64,000 nucleotides of DNA from Spirochaetota bacterium (GTDB lineage Bacteria; Spirochaetota; UBA4802; UBA5550). The stretch is from assembly GCA_017999915.1 (NCBI GenBank), contig JAGNKX010000001.1, positions 186,001 to 250,000 of the forward strand. Direction: 5' to 3'. Positions 9,039-16,794 of this stretch are shown in pieces; the first letter of the stretch is position 1; every line of letters begins with the position of its first letter. The notes under the pieces are model-generated. The model did no database searches. It had not been told where the DNA came from and saw only the letters and a program-made list of their open reading frames with translations. Made by a program: the position numbers and the translations under genes.

Positions 9039-9548
9039 ATGAAAATAGAAATCACCATCCTTGGACTTTTAATGGAAGAAAACCTTTACGGCTATGAGAT
9101 CAAGAAAAAAATCGTGGAGCGTCTTGAAGATTACGTGGACATCAAATTCGGCTCCATCTACTACGCCATAAAAAAGGCCGTTGACAATGGCTGGGTGAAG
9201 CGTGTCGGCACGGAAAAGGACAGCGGGAACCCAGAGCGGTACATCTATGAAATAATGCCGAACGGAAAGAAATATTACAAAAAGCTCCTGAAGCAGTATT
9301 TCGACAAGACCATGATCCACTTCGACATCGACATCGTGCTCATGTTCATCAACTACCTCACGGAAGAGCAGAAGAAGCAGTTCATCGAACAGCGGACATC
9401 GATGCTCAAGGAAAAGCTGGACGCCATCAAGAAGAAAATCGACGAGGACAAGACGCAGCCCGGCGAGCAATCCTATCATGAAATTTTCACGTACCTGGAG
9501 CAGCACCTGAAGGCGGAGATGAACTGGCTGAAGTCGCTGAACTGGTAG
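9039..9548 (+). CDS. PadR-family transcriptional regulator
   Basis: A 169-residue winged-helix regulator. The N-terminal half carries the PadR signature: ITILGLLMEENLYGYEIKKKI, then FGSIYYAIKKAVDNGWV (recognition helix; most members have GSLYPAL) and a wing with ERYIYEIMPNGKKYYKK. The C-terminal ~80 residues are a charged coiled-coil of the PadR subfamily-2 kind used for dimerisation. The ATG at 9039 has GGGAG 6 bases upstream and gives the standard N-terminus; an upstream TTG extension lacks support. Family members repress efflux pumps or stress genes and respond to small aromatic or hydrophobic effectors. No transporter lies next to it, so its target is unknown. Confidence 0.88.
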   Translation: MKIEITILGLLMEENLYGYEIKKKIVERLEDYVDIKFGSIYYAIKKAVDNGWVKRVGTEKDSGNPERYIYEIMPNGKKYYKKLLKQYFDKTMIHFDIDIVLMFINYLTEEQKKQFIEQRTSMLKEKLDAIKKKIDEDKTQPGEQSYHEIFTYLEQHLKAEMNWLKSLNW

Positions 9549-9558
9549 TGGGCCGCTC

Positions 9559-10620
9559 TCAGAGCGAGTCCACGAGATCCTGGAGAAAATCGGCCTTCTT
9601 TTCCATCACCACGTCCTCCAGCCTGTTTTTCAGCAGGGTCAAATCATGATGGGCTCGGCGCGACAGCATCGCCTTCTTGTCCCCGCCTGCCGCTTCCCTG
9701 TCCAGGAGCTGCTCAGCCAGCGACTTGTTGACGGTCTCGATCCTGGCGACATTGTAATAATGCCGGCGCGCCAGGGTCATGGCAATATTGAGGAGGAAGT
9801 CATCCTGCTTTTCCGCAACCTCCTTCAGATCATTTTTGCGGACCCTGGTCATGATGACCGTGTTTTTAGCCTTCAGCGTCGCGGCCCGGTTCTCCCCCAG
9901 GAGAAGGGCCATCTCGCCGATGACCGTCCCCGGCTGGTCGATCATGCTGATCTTGCTCCCGTTCAGGAATAGATCGATGGCGCCGCTCTTGAGGATGAAG
10001 AGCTCATCACCCGGCGTGTTTTCCTCGCAAATGACCGAACCGCGCTGGTACTCGATTTCCTTGTCCGACAGTGACGCGGCGACGGTCATGGTGGAAGGCT
10101 CTGAGGATTTGACATAGGCCTCGCCTTTCTTGCTGGTGAGCGTGCCGTCATATTGTTCGACCAGCTCCTTCAGCCACGGGAGGCGCCGCTTGTCGTACTC
10201 CTGCTTGAGGCGGCCGACGATGGAATAATAGGCCGTGGCGTATTCGCGCATTTTGCTCTCTTCACCCTCGAGATCTTTCAGGTTCTTCTGCAGAATCTTA
10301 TTGGTGAGCATGACCTGCTTTGCCAGGACCATGGCCGCGTTCAGGGCGAAGGAATAATTGCTGAGGCCGGCAATGAATTTTTCCAGTGATATTTTTTTTA
10401 TATCGCTGCCGCCGTCCGCCACGGCGGTCTCAATGCGGCCGCTGTCCGTCCCGAGGAATTTCTTCATGATAATTTCAGTGGATCCGACAATGAGGTTTTT
10501 CCCGGAAATGGCGTACTTGTCGACGTTGGAGAGATAGAAATAGACGGATCCTTCGCTCAGGAAAAATACCGAGTCCGCCGCCCCTGTGGCGGCATACAAT
10601 TTCAAGTAATTACCGCTCAT
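9559..10620 (-). CDS. Protein with two cyclic-nucleotide-binding domains
   Basis: A 353-residue cytosolic protein. Residues ~1-110 look like a degenerate cNMP-binding beta-barrel without a phosphate-binding cassette. Residues ~115-160 are helical. Residues ~190-300 form a complete cNMP domain with PGDELFILKSGAIDLF and a phosphate-binding cassette GEMALLLGENRAAT, the Glu and Arg needed for cAMP or cGMP being present. A helical C-terminal tail follows. There is no DNA-binding HTH and no catalytic domain, so it is not a CRP regulator; it could be a cNMP-sensing scaffold or output partner. It starts 20 bp after the CheY-like gene and should share its transcript, suggesting joint phospho- and cNMP-input signalling. 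Confidence 0.78.
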   Translation of the reverse strand: MSGNYLKLYAATGAADSVFFLSEGSVYFYLSNVDKYAISGKNLIVGSTEIIMKKFLGTDSGRIETAVADGGSDIKKISLEKFIAGLSNYSFALNAAMVLAKQVMLTNKILQKNLKDLEGEESKMREYATAYYSIVGRLKQEYDKRRLPWLKELVEQYDGTLTSKKGEAYVKSSEPSTMTVAASLSDKEIEYQRGSVICEENTPGDELFILKSGAIDLFLNGSKISMIDQPGTVIGEMALLLGENRAATLKAKNTVIMTRVRKNDLKEVAEKQDDFLLNIAMTLARRHYYNVARIETVNKSLAEQLLDREAAGGDKKAMLSRRAHHDLTLLKNRLEDVVMEKKADFLQDLVDSL

Positions 10621-10640
10621 GGTTGTGGCTACCGGCTCGT

Positions 10641-11000
10641 TTATTTCAGGACGCCCTTAATGGTCTCCAGGAGCTCTTCCTTGTTGAATGGCTTCTGGAC
10701 ATAGGCAGCGGCATGAATCGTGTGGTCGTTCAGCTTGATCGTTTTTTCATTAAGGGCCGAGACCACGATTACTCGCGCTTTCGGATCGTATTCGCAAATA
10801 GACTGGACCGCCTTGATGCCATCGACGCCGCCCATGGTGATGTCCATGGTGACAAAATCAGGCTTCAGCGATTTATATTTTTCAACGCCGTCGGCGCCGT
10901 TGTCCGCCTCGTCAAGGACCTTGTGTCCGCCGCTTTCAATGGATTCGCGAAGTATTTTTCTCATAAATTTGGAATCATCAACAATCAATGCAGCTGCCAT
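10641..11000 (-). CDS. CheY-like single-domain response regulator
   Basis: A 119-residue receiver domain only. The acidic pair is in ALIVDDSKF, the phosphoacceptor is the Asp of FVTMDITMGG (near residue 55), the switch Thr/Ser position is VVSAL and the conserved Lys is in YVQKPF, so it is a complete, probably active receiver of the CheY class. I start at 11000 (MAAALIVDD) since AGGTGG lies 6 bases upstream; the in-frame ATG at 11087 overlaps the -10 box of the predicted promoter. It is the first gene of a two-gene operon with the cNMP-binding protein. Confidence 0.9.
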   Translation of the reverse strand: MAAALIVDDSKFMRKILRESIESGGHKVLDEADNGADGVEKYKSLKPDFVTMDITMGGVDGIKAVQSICEYDPKARVIVVSALNEKTIKLNDHTIHAAAYVQKPFNKEELLETIKGVLK

Positions 11001-11370
11001 TGGATCCACCTGTATGGATGAATTAAATACCTTGGAATTATACTGAAAAACAACCCCTTCGAGTTTTTCAGATATCCTCATGAACAATTATACAATAATA
11101 GTTTTACTGATCAATAACTTTTATTTTTTTTCTGGATAATAATATCCGCCACAGGCTGCCTGCCCGGAAGGATGACATACTTCTTGACATAACCATGTGA
11201 TTAGATAATCATTACCCTGTGGGCAACTCTCGCATTCAGAACGCGACAATGAAAGTGCCTCCAAGAAACATATACATTCGATTTTTCGAGGTCCCTGCAT
11301 TTAAAAAAGGCCTCGTATATGAAGAATTAATCCCTGATTCGACATAACAGCCCTGCAAGGAGATTATACA
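11001..11370. other. Divergent intergenic region with promoter and short inverted repeat
   Basis: This 370-bp gap separates the response-regulator operon (minus) from the AttH-like lipoprotein gene (plus). It holds the minus-strand promoter listed separately and a short inverted repeat GGATA-ATAA-TATCC at 11134-11147 that sits upstream of both and could be an operator. A TTGACA at 11182-11187 lacks a convincing -10 at normal spacing. The remainder shows no gene. Confidence 0.4.
11087..11114 (-). promoter_or_regulatory. Sigma70-type promoter of response-regulator operon
   Basis: On the minus strand TTGATC (11114-11109) is followed after 16 bp by a perfect TATAAT (11092-11087). A start near 11080 would give a leader of about 80 nt to the ATG at 11000. 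Prediction only. Confidence 0.5.
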
Positions 11371-12465
11371 ATGCGCCGTATTGCGCCCCTTCTCATGTTA
11401 ACGCTGATACTATCCTGTACGCCTAAATATATCATCGATCACGGGCGGCCCGTCAGGCCCCTGGATCTTCCAAAAGACGATGCCGCCCATTACACGGCCC
11501 AGATGGAGTGGTGGTATTATACCGGGCACCTTCGGGCCGATGACGGGACCGAGTACGGATTCGAGGTCACTTTTTTCAAGCGCCTCACCGGAGAGGACAG
11601 GGCGCCGGCATGTCTCTTCAGGATGCCTGCACACTGGATCAAGGAGGTCGCCATGCTGGGCCATTTCGCGGTCACCGACCTGGATCAGAAGAAATTCAAG
11701 GCTGCCGAGATCCACAACCTTGCCAGGCAATGGAAGGCGGACCCCGACCACTACCATGTAGCCATCAACGGATGGTCCGCCGAAGCTAAGGAGGGCTCCC
11801 ACATGGTCAGCGCCTCCATGTGCGGCTATTCGGTGGACCTCAAGCTGACGCCCAACAAGGCTGCGGCGCTGAACGGACCGGGCGGCATACTCGACAAGGG
11901 CGTCAATACCAACTACTATTATTCCTACACCAACATGGGAGTCGAGGGCACCATTACCGTAAAAGGTAAAAAGAAGACCGTCACAGGCAAGGCCTGGATG
12001 GACCATGAATTCGGCCCCATGAGCCTTCTTTCAAAGAAGATCGGATGGGACTGGTTCAGCATCCAGTTGGAGAACAACACGGAGCTCATGATATACCTCA
12101 TCAAGGAGAACGACAGCGTGGTGCCCCACTCGGGCGGGAACTACGTGGACGCGGAAGGCAAGACCCGTCTCCTCGCGCTTTCCGACATCGAAGTGACGTC
12201 AACCGCCGCCTGGACAAGCCCGAAAACCAAGGCGGTATATCCCGCCCGGTGGACTATCGCCATCAAGCCCCTGAACCTGCTGCTCCATGTTAAGCCGATG
12301 CTGGCCGAGCAGGAGTTGACGCTCAATCCCGTGACCTACTGGGAAGGAGCGGTGACGGTGGAAGGCTCGGCGGGGGGACAGGCCGTCGCCGGCAGGGGCT
12401 ACATCGAGCTCGTGGGATATGATAAAAAATCATCTTTTGATAAATACAAGCACACGACGAAATGA
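11371..12465 (+). CDS. AttH/CrtC-like lipocalin-type lipoprotein
   Basis: A 364-residue exported protein. The N-terminus MRRIAPLLMLTLILSC is a lipoprotein signal with Cys16 as the likely acylated residue. The body matches the AttH/carotenoid-1,2-hydratase-like twin-lipocalin family (PF07143/PF17186): QMEWWYYTGHL near residue 44, FEVTFFK, GHFAVTDL, KAWMDHEFG in the centre and GWDWFSIQLEN after it. Family members include CrtC hydratases and uncharacterised proteins, and no carotenoid genes are nearby, so the substrate is unknown; hydrophobic ligand handling at the outer membrane is possible. It overlaps ttcA by ATGA. RBS: AAGGAG 12 bases upstream. Confidence 0.85.
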   Translation: MRRIAPLLMLTLILSCTPKYIIDHGRPVRPLDLPKDDAAHYTAQMEWWYYTGHLRADDGTEYGFEVTFFKRLTGEDRAPACLFRMPAHWIKEVAMLGHFAVTDLDQKKFKAAEIHNLARQWKADPDHYHVAINGWSAEAKEGSHMVSASMCGYSVDLKLTPNKAAALNGPGGILDKGVNTNYYYSYTNMGVEGTITVKGKKKTVTGKAWMDHEFGPMSLLSKKIGWDWFSIQLENNTELMIYLIKENDSVVPHSGGNYVDAEGKTRLLALSDIEVTSTAAWTSPKTKAVYPARWTIAIKPLNLLLHVKPMLAEQELTLNPVTYWEGAVTVEGSAGGQAVAGRGYIELVGYDKKSSFDKYKHTTK

Positions 12466-13199
12466 CGGCTGAAAGGGGATCCAGGTACCTTCTCCAGGTG
12501 CAGAAAACGGTGGGACGCGCCATCAATCGCTACGGCCTTATCGCCGCCGGAGACCGGATCGCCGTGGGAGTTTCGGGCGGGAAGGATTCCGTCGTGCTCC
12601 TCGAAACCCTGGCGGTGCGGCGCCGGTGGATACCGATACATTACGAAATCCACGCCCTGCACATCAACGTGAAAAATATCACCGCCGAACTCGACCGGGA
12701 CTACTACGAAAAGCTGTGCGCCGACCTGGACATCACCTTCCATCACCGGTCGATTGCAATCGATCTTGACCGCGACCCCTCCAAGACCGTCTGCTTCGTA
12801 TGTGCCTGGCACCGGCGCAAGGAGCTCTTCACCCTCGTCAAGGAGCTCCGATGCGGGCGACTAGCCCTGGGCCACCACATGGACGACGCGCTGGAGACCC
12901 TGTTGCTGAACATGACTTTCAACGGCTCCATCAGCTCGATGCCGCCGAAGCTCTCCATGTTCGGTGGCGAGTTCGATATCATTCGTCCGCTGATACTGCT
13001 CAAGGAAAAGGAAGTGGAGCGGTACGCCAGGATCAGGGAGTTCCCGGTGCCCCGATCCCAGTGCCCCTACGGCGACACGACCCGCAGGGCCGACATGAAG
13101 CGCCTCATCGGCGAGCTGGCGCGCATGAACAAAAAAGCGAAGAACAATATCTTTCGGGCCATGTCGAATATACACGGCGACTATCTGCCGCCTGAATAA
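12462..13199 (+). CDS. ttcA: tRNA 2-thiocytidine synthetase-like PP-loop ATPase
   Basis: TtcA adenylates C32 of certain tRNAs and inserts sulfur. The 245-residue protein has the PP-loop GVSGGKDSVVLL near residue 37, the CFVCAWHRR motif (CxxC), the ALGHHMDDALETLLLN block and the SSMPPKLSM segment that is specific for the TtcA branch. In the third motif, where TtcA usually has CNLCG, it has QCPYGD with a single Cys, which still gives the three cysteines expected to hold the [4Fe-4S] cluster. Length is somewhat short for the family (usually 280-310). Its start overlaps the lipoprotein stop (ATGA), so the two are translationally coupled. Confidence 0.85.
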   Translation: MTAERGSRYLLQVQKTVGRAINRYGLIAAGDRIAVGVSGGKDSVVLLETLAVRRRWIPIHYEIHALHINVKNITAELDRDYYEKLCADLDITFHHRSIAIDLDRDPSKTVCFVCAWHRRKELFTLVKELRCGRLALGHHMDDALETLLLNMTFNGSISSMPPKLSMFGGEFDIIRPLILLKEKEVERYARIREFPVPRSQCPYGDTTRRADMKRLIGELARMNKKAKNNIFRAMSNIHGDYLPPE

Positions 13200-13265
13200 A
13201 TTATAACTGAAACGCATCCATGCCCTGAACAATGGGTATAGCCCTGTCTCTGGAAACGAAATAAT

Positions 13266-14615
13266 ATGATACAGGATGAGCGGATCACATACCTGAACAA
13301 AAACCATGCCGTGAAGGGGGACTACGTTCTCTACTGGATGCAGCAGTCCCAGCGGGCCGAGTGCAACCATGCCCTGGAATTCGCGGTGGCACGGGCGAAC
13401 GAGCGTTCATCGCCCCTCCTGGTTTTTTTCGGAATAACTCCCTCCTTCCCGGAAGCCAACGAGCGGCATTACCGTTTCATGATAGAAGGGCTCCGCCACA
13501 CGAAGGCGCTTTTAAAAAAACGCGGCATCGCCATGACGGTCCGTATCTGCTCACCCGATCTTGGAGCCGTGGAGCTCTCCCGCCATGCCGCCCTGGTCGT
13601 GACGGACCGCGGGTACCTGCGCATCCAGCGGCAGTGGCGTTCCCGTGCGGCGGCGGAGATGAAATGCCCCCTCATACAGGTCGAGAGCGACGCCATCGTG
13701 CCGGTCGAAACGGCATCGCCCAAGGAAGCATACACGGCGGGGACCCTCCGGCCGAAGATCCTGGCCCTGCTCCCCTTTTACCTGAAGCCGCTGCGCCATG
13801 GGCGCCTTCAAGTCGATTCGGCCGGCCTGAAGGGCCAATCCCTGGACCTTGATGACCTTGACGCGGTCATGGAAAAAATCGATTGCGACCGCGCTGTCGG
13901 GCCGGTGAGCTGGATTCGGGGCGGCACCGGTGAGGCAAAGCGTCTTTTGCGCCGCTTCATTGCGGAAAAGCTCGACAGCGTGCCGCACAGCAGGAACGAC
14001 CCGTCGCTGGACTGCGTGTCCCACCTGTCTCCCTATCTTCACTTCGGACAGATATCGCCGCTCCACGTGGCCCTGGAAGTGCTGAAAACAAAATCGCCGG
14101 GCAGGGATGTTTTTCTGGAGGAGCTCATCGTGCGCCGCGAGCTCGGATTCAATTTCGTCTTCTATAACAGCTCTTACGATACGATAGGATGCCTCCCGGA
14201 GTGGGCGCTGAAGACGCTGAATAAACATGGCAGGGACCGGCGCGAATATCTTTACGACAGGGGCGCTCTCGAAAGCGCCCGCACCCATGACCCCTACTGG
14301 AACGCGGCGCAGAAGGAACTGCTCCTCCGGGGGGCGATCCACGGGTACATGCGCATGTACTGGGGAAAAAAAATTCTCGAGTGGTCACCGTCTCCCGAAG
14401 AGGCCTTCGCGACGGCCCTGGCCCTCAACAACAGATACAGCCTTGACGGCAGGGACCCGAACAGCTTCGCCGGCGTGGCCTGGTGCTTCGGCAAGCATGA
14501 CCGCCCCTGGGCCGAGCGGCCAATCTTCGGCACCGTCAGGTACATGAACGACAGGGGCCTCGAGCGGAAGTTCGACATGGACCGTTACATCGAGCGGGTC
14601 GACTCGGCCGAATAA
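13266..14615 (+). CDS. phr: Class II CPD photolyase
   Basis: A 449-residue FAD-dependent deoxyribodipyrimidine photolyase that repairs cyclobutane pyrimidine dimers with light. The N-terminal Rossmann part has GDYVLYWMQQSQRAECNHAL typical of class II enzymes. The C-terminal FAD domain shows SHLSPYLHFGQIS, THDPYWNAAQ, GYMRMYWGKKILEW and NNRYSLDGRDPNS, with GVAWCFGKHDRPW and the final FGTVRYM, all class II hallmarks. It implies light exposure at some stage in an otherwise anaerobic-looking organism. It stands 66 bp after ttcA and converges with the chemotaxis gene. Confidence 0.95.
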   Translation: MIQDERITYLNKNHAVKGDYVLYWMQQSQRAECNHALEFAVARANERSSPLLVFFGITPSFPEANERHYRFMIEGLRHTKALLKKRGIAMTVRICSPDLGAVELSRHAALVVTDRGYLRIQRQWRSRAAAEMKCPLIQVESDAIVPVETASPKEAYTAGTLRPKILALLPFYLKPLRHGRLQVDSAGLKGQSLDLDDLDAVMEKIDCDRAVGPVSWIRGGTGEAKRLLRRFIAEKLDSVPHSRNDPSLDCVSHLSPYLHFGQISPLHVALEVLKTKSPGRDVFLEELIVRRELGFNFVFYNSSYDTIGCLPEWALKTLNKHGRDRREYLYDRGALESARTHDPYWNAAQKELLLRGAIHGYMRMYWGKKILEWSPSPEEAFATALALNNRYSLDGRDPNSFAGVAWCFGKHDRPWAERPIFGTVRYMNDRGLERKFDMDRYIERVDSAE

Positions 14616-14635
14616 CGCCGGGCCCTGAAGGTGAC

Positions 14636-16531
14636 CTATACCTTGAAATAACTCACCGACGATTTCAGCGCCGCGGCCGCTTCGGCGACAGACTGCGACG
14701 TGCTTGCGATCTCTTCGGCGCCGGCGGAATAGGTGTCGCTGAGGTGCGTGATGGTGTTCATTGACTGGGTTATCTCGTAGACGCCTATCTTCTGCTCTCC
14801 CGTCGCGATCTTTATGTCCTCGGACCTCGACTTGAGCATCATGACATTTTCCTGCACCGTGCTGTTCGTCTGCATCTGCGAGGCCATGGCGTTATTGATC
14901 TGCTTCATGCCGTTTTCAATGGAATCGACGCCGTGGATGATCCGCTGGAGCGTCTCCGTCGTGCCGATGATCTCCTTCATTCCCTTCGAAATCTCGACAT
15001 TGCTCATCGTAATGAGGGACGTGATCTCGCTGATGCTGTGCGCCGTCTGGTCCGCGAGCTTGGAAATCTCCTCGGCCACCACGGCAAAGCCGCGGCCCGC
15101 CTCGCCGGCGCGGGCGGCCTCGATCGACGCGTTCAGCGAGAGGAGGTTGATCCGGTCCGAGATATCGTTGATGATGTTGACGATGTTCATCATGTCGTTG
15201 GAACTGCGGGTGACGGCGTTCATCGTCTCGTTCATGTTCTTGAGGGACTGCTCGCCCGCCTGGATGTCGGCGGCGATCGCCTGGGTGACGGCGAAGGTCT
15301 CCTTCACCGAGGAGCTCATCCCGTGGATGTACTGGGACAGGAGCTGCATGTGCTCGATGAGGTGCATCAGGTCGTTGAAGAGGTCCACCGTGTTGCCCGC
15401 CACGCTGCCGATGCTTGAGGACATCTCCTCCATCGACGCCGTTATTTCCTCCGCGTTGGCCGCTTCCTGCTGCGCCGATTCGGAGAACTGGTTCGACGTC
15501 GACGCCATCTGCTCGGACGACGCCGCCAGCTGGGTCGACATGGAAACGATATCGCCGGCTATGCCGCGGATCCGCTCCGAGAGGATGTTCATTGACGTAC
15601 CGAGCATCCCGATCTCGTTGCCGCCGCTATTCTCAATCCTCCCGCCGGTGAAGTCCCCCTGGGCGAAGGTGACGGCCCGCTCGCGGAGCTCTGACAGGGG
15701 AGCGAAACGCTCGCTGAAGCTTTTGTACAGCAGCGCCGTGGCGATGCAGAGCCAGAACATCGTCATGCCGGCCATCCAGTAGAGGAGTGTAAGGGAGTAC
15801 TTCTCAAGGTCCACCGACTCCGCGTTATCGATTTTCGACACAGCCGCATACAAGTCCCCGAGGGCGTGGTTTCCCACCGTTATAGCGGTGACGATGAGGA
15901 TCAAGCACAGGACGAAGCAGATGGTGATGGCCCCGGCGACGATCTGGCCGGCCAGGGAGCCGAGGACGGTCCTTGTCCTGTCGGAAATAACATGATCCGC
16001 CTGGCGGAACATATCGAGCTCTGAAAATCTTTTTATCAGCTCCTTGGCGACGTAATTGTAATGGATGAGTGAAATGGTGATGACGCAGGCCCCGGCTATC
16101 CAGAGGTTCAGGAGCTGCTGAAACCGGATGCCGGATATGAGGGAGACCCCGATGCTCACGACGAGAAATCCCAACGTCCATCGGGCCACGATGCTTACAG
16201 AAGACAACACGTTGAAGCTGTTGAAACGTTCGCGCACGCCTATTTTCAGAATATCGTCGATCTGACCGCCGCGGTCGAGGGCGGAACAGTATTTCCTGAA
16301 GGGTCTGAATAGAAAGCGGTACCATAGCGCATTGAGTATCAGGAATATTACCGCCGTGACGCCTACGGTTATGATGAAGGCATAAACCTGTTTCTCGCTC
16401 AGCGTAACGCTGTACAGATACACGGCGACCACCAGCGGAATGACGATCAGATAGGAAATGCCGTCAGTAAGAAACATGCATTTGAAAAAAAAACGACGAA
16501 GAAGCCTTGAAGCACTATCCCTGTGTTCCAT
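14636..16531 (-). CDS. Methyl-accepting chemotaxis protein with six-helix membrane sensor
   Basis: A 631-residue transducer. The N-terminal ~300 residues hold about six transmembrane helices (near 25, 50, 120, 150, 200 and 250) with little periplasmic sequence, so the sensor is membrane-embedded rather than a Cache or 4HB domain. A HAMP linker follows (RFAPLSELRERAVTFAQGDF), then the cytoplasmic signalling hairpin with tip sequence around LLSLNASIEAARAGE and GRGFAVVAEEI. No C-terminal CheR-tethering pentapeptide is visible. I use the ATG at 16531 (MEHRDS), preceded by GGGGGA; an upstream ATG adds 16 atypical residues. Six-TM transducers of this type are frequent in spirochaetes. Confidence 0.92.
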   Translation of the reverse strand: MEHRDSASRLLRRFFFKCMFLTDGISYLIVIPLVVAVYLYSVTLSEKQVYAFIITVGVTAVIFLILNALWYRFLFRPFRKYCSALDRGGQIDDILKIGVRERFNSFNVLSSVSIVARWTLGFLVVSIGVSLISGIRFQQLLNLWIAGACVITISLIHYNYVAKELIKRFSELDMFRQADHVISDRTRTVLGSLAGQIVAGAITICFVLCLILIVTAITVGNHALGDLYAAVSKIDNAESVDLEKYSLTLLYWMAGMTMFWLCIATALLYKSFSERFAPLSELRERAVTFAQGDFTGGRIENSGGNEIGMLGTSMNILSERIRGIAGDIVSMSTQLAASSEQMASTSNQFSESAQQEAANAEEITASMEEMSSSIGSVAGNTVDLFNDLMHLIEHMQLLSQYIHGMSSSVKETFAVTQAIAADIQAGEQSLKNMNETMNAVTRSSNDMMNIVNIINDISDRINLLSLNASIEAARAGEAGRGFAVVAEEISKLADQTAHSISEITSLITMSNVEISKGMKEIIGTTETLQRIIHGVDSIENGMKQINNAMASQMQTNSTVQENVMMLKSRSEDIKIATGEQKIGVYEITQSMNTITHLSDTYSAGAEEIASTSQSVAEAAAALKSSVSYFKV

Positions 16532-16751
16532 ATGTCCCCCAACGAATATCTTTTTTTTGAAAAACCCTGATGGCCACACCTTGACGCCATCATAACTAAT
16601 TATTCATTAAACAGCTATCGTGCCCTGTTTGTTTGTTTTGAATCGTCACGATACATCAGTCTTGCTGCAAAAAGGTCATTTCTCCTCACCCCGGCAAGGG
16701 GGGTTCGAAATGACATATTCAGAAAAGCTAAAAGCTTATTGAATGCTTCGC

Positions 16752-16794
16752 AATCGGGCGCGATCAATCGCAGCCGTAGCGGTGCAGCCCGATT
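16752..16794. repeat. Three-way-junction-like inverted repeat at the clpA 3' end
   Basis: Outer arms AATCGGGC (16752-16759) and GCCCGATT (16787-16794) enclose two smaller hairpins: GCGAT-CA-ATCGC (16760-16771) and a bulged GCA/TGC + CCG/CGG stem (16770-16785). The right arm overlaps the clpA stop codon. On the plus strand an eight-T run follows, so it could end antisense transcription; for clpA there is no T-tract after it. Confidence 0.5.

Noticed and set aside
11182-11206. TTGACA upstream of the AttH-like gene
   Set aside because: No acceptable -10 box at 16-18 bp and it lies about 190 bp from the start codon.
16695-16715. GGTTCGAAATG resembling a tRNA T-arm
   Set aside because: No acceptor stem, D-arm or anticodon arm can be folded around it.
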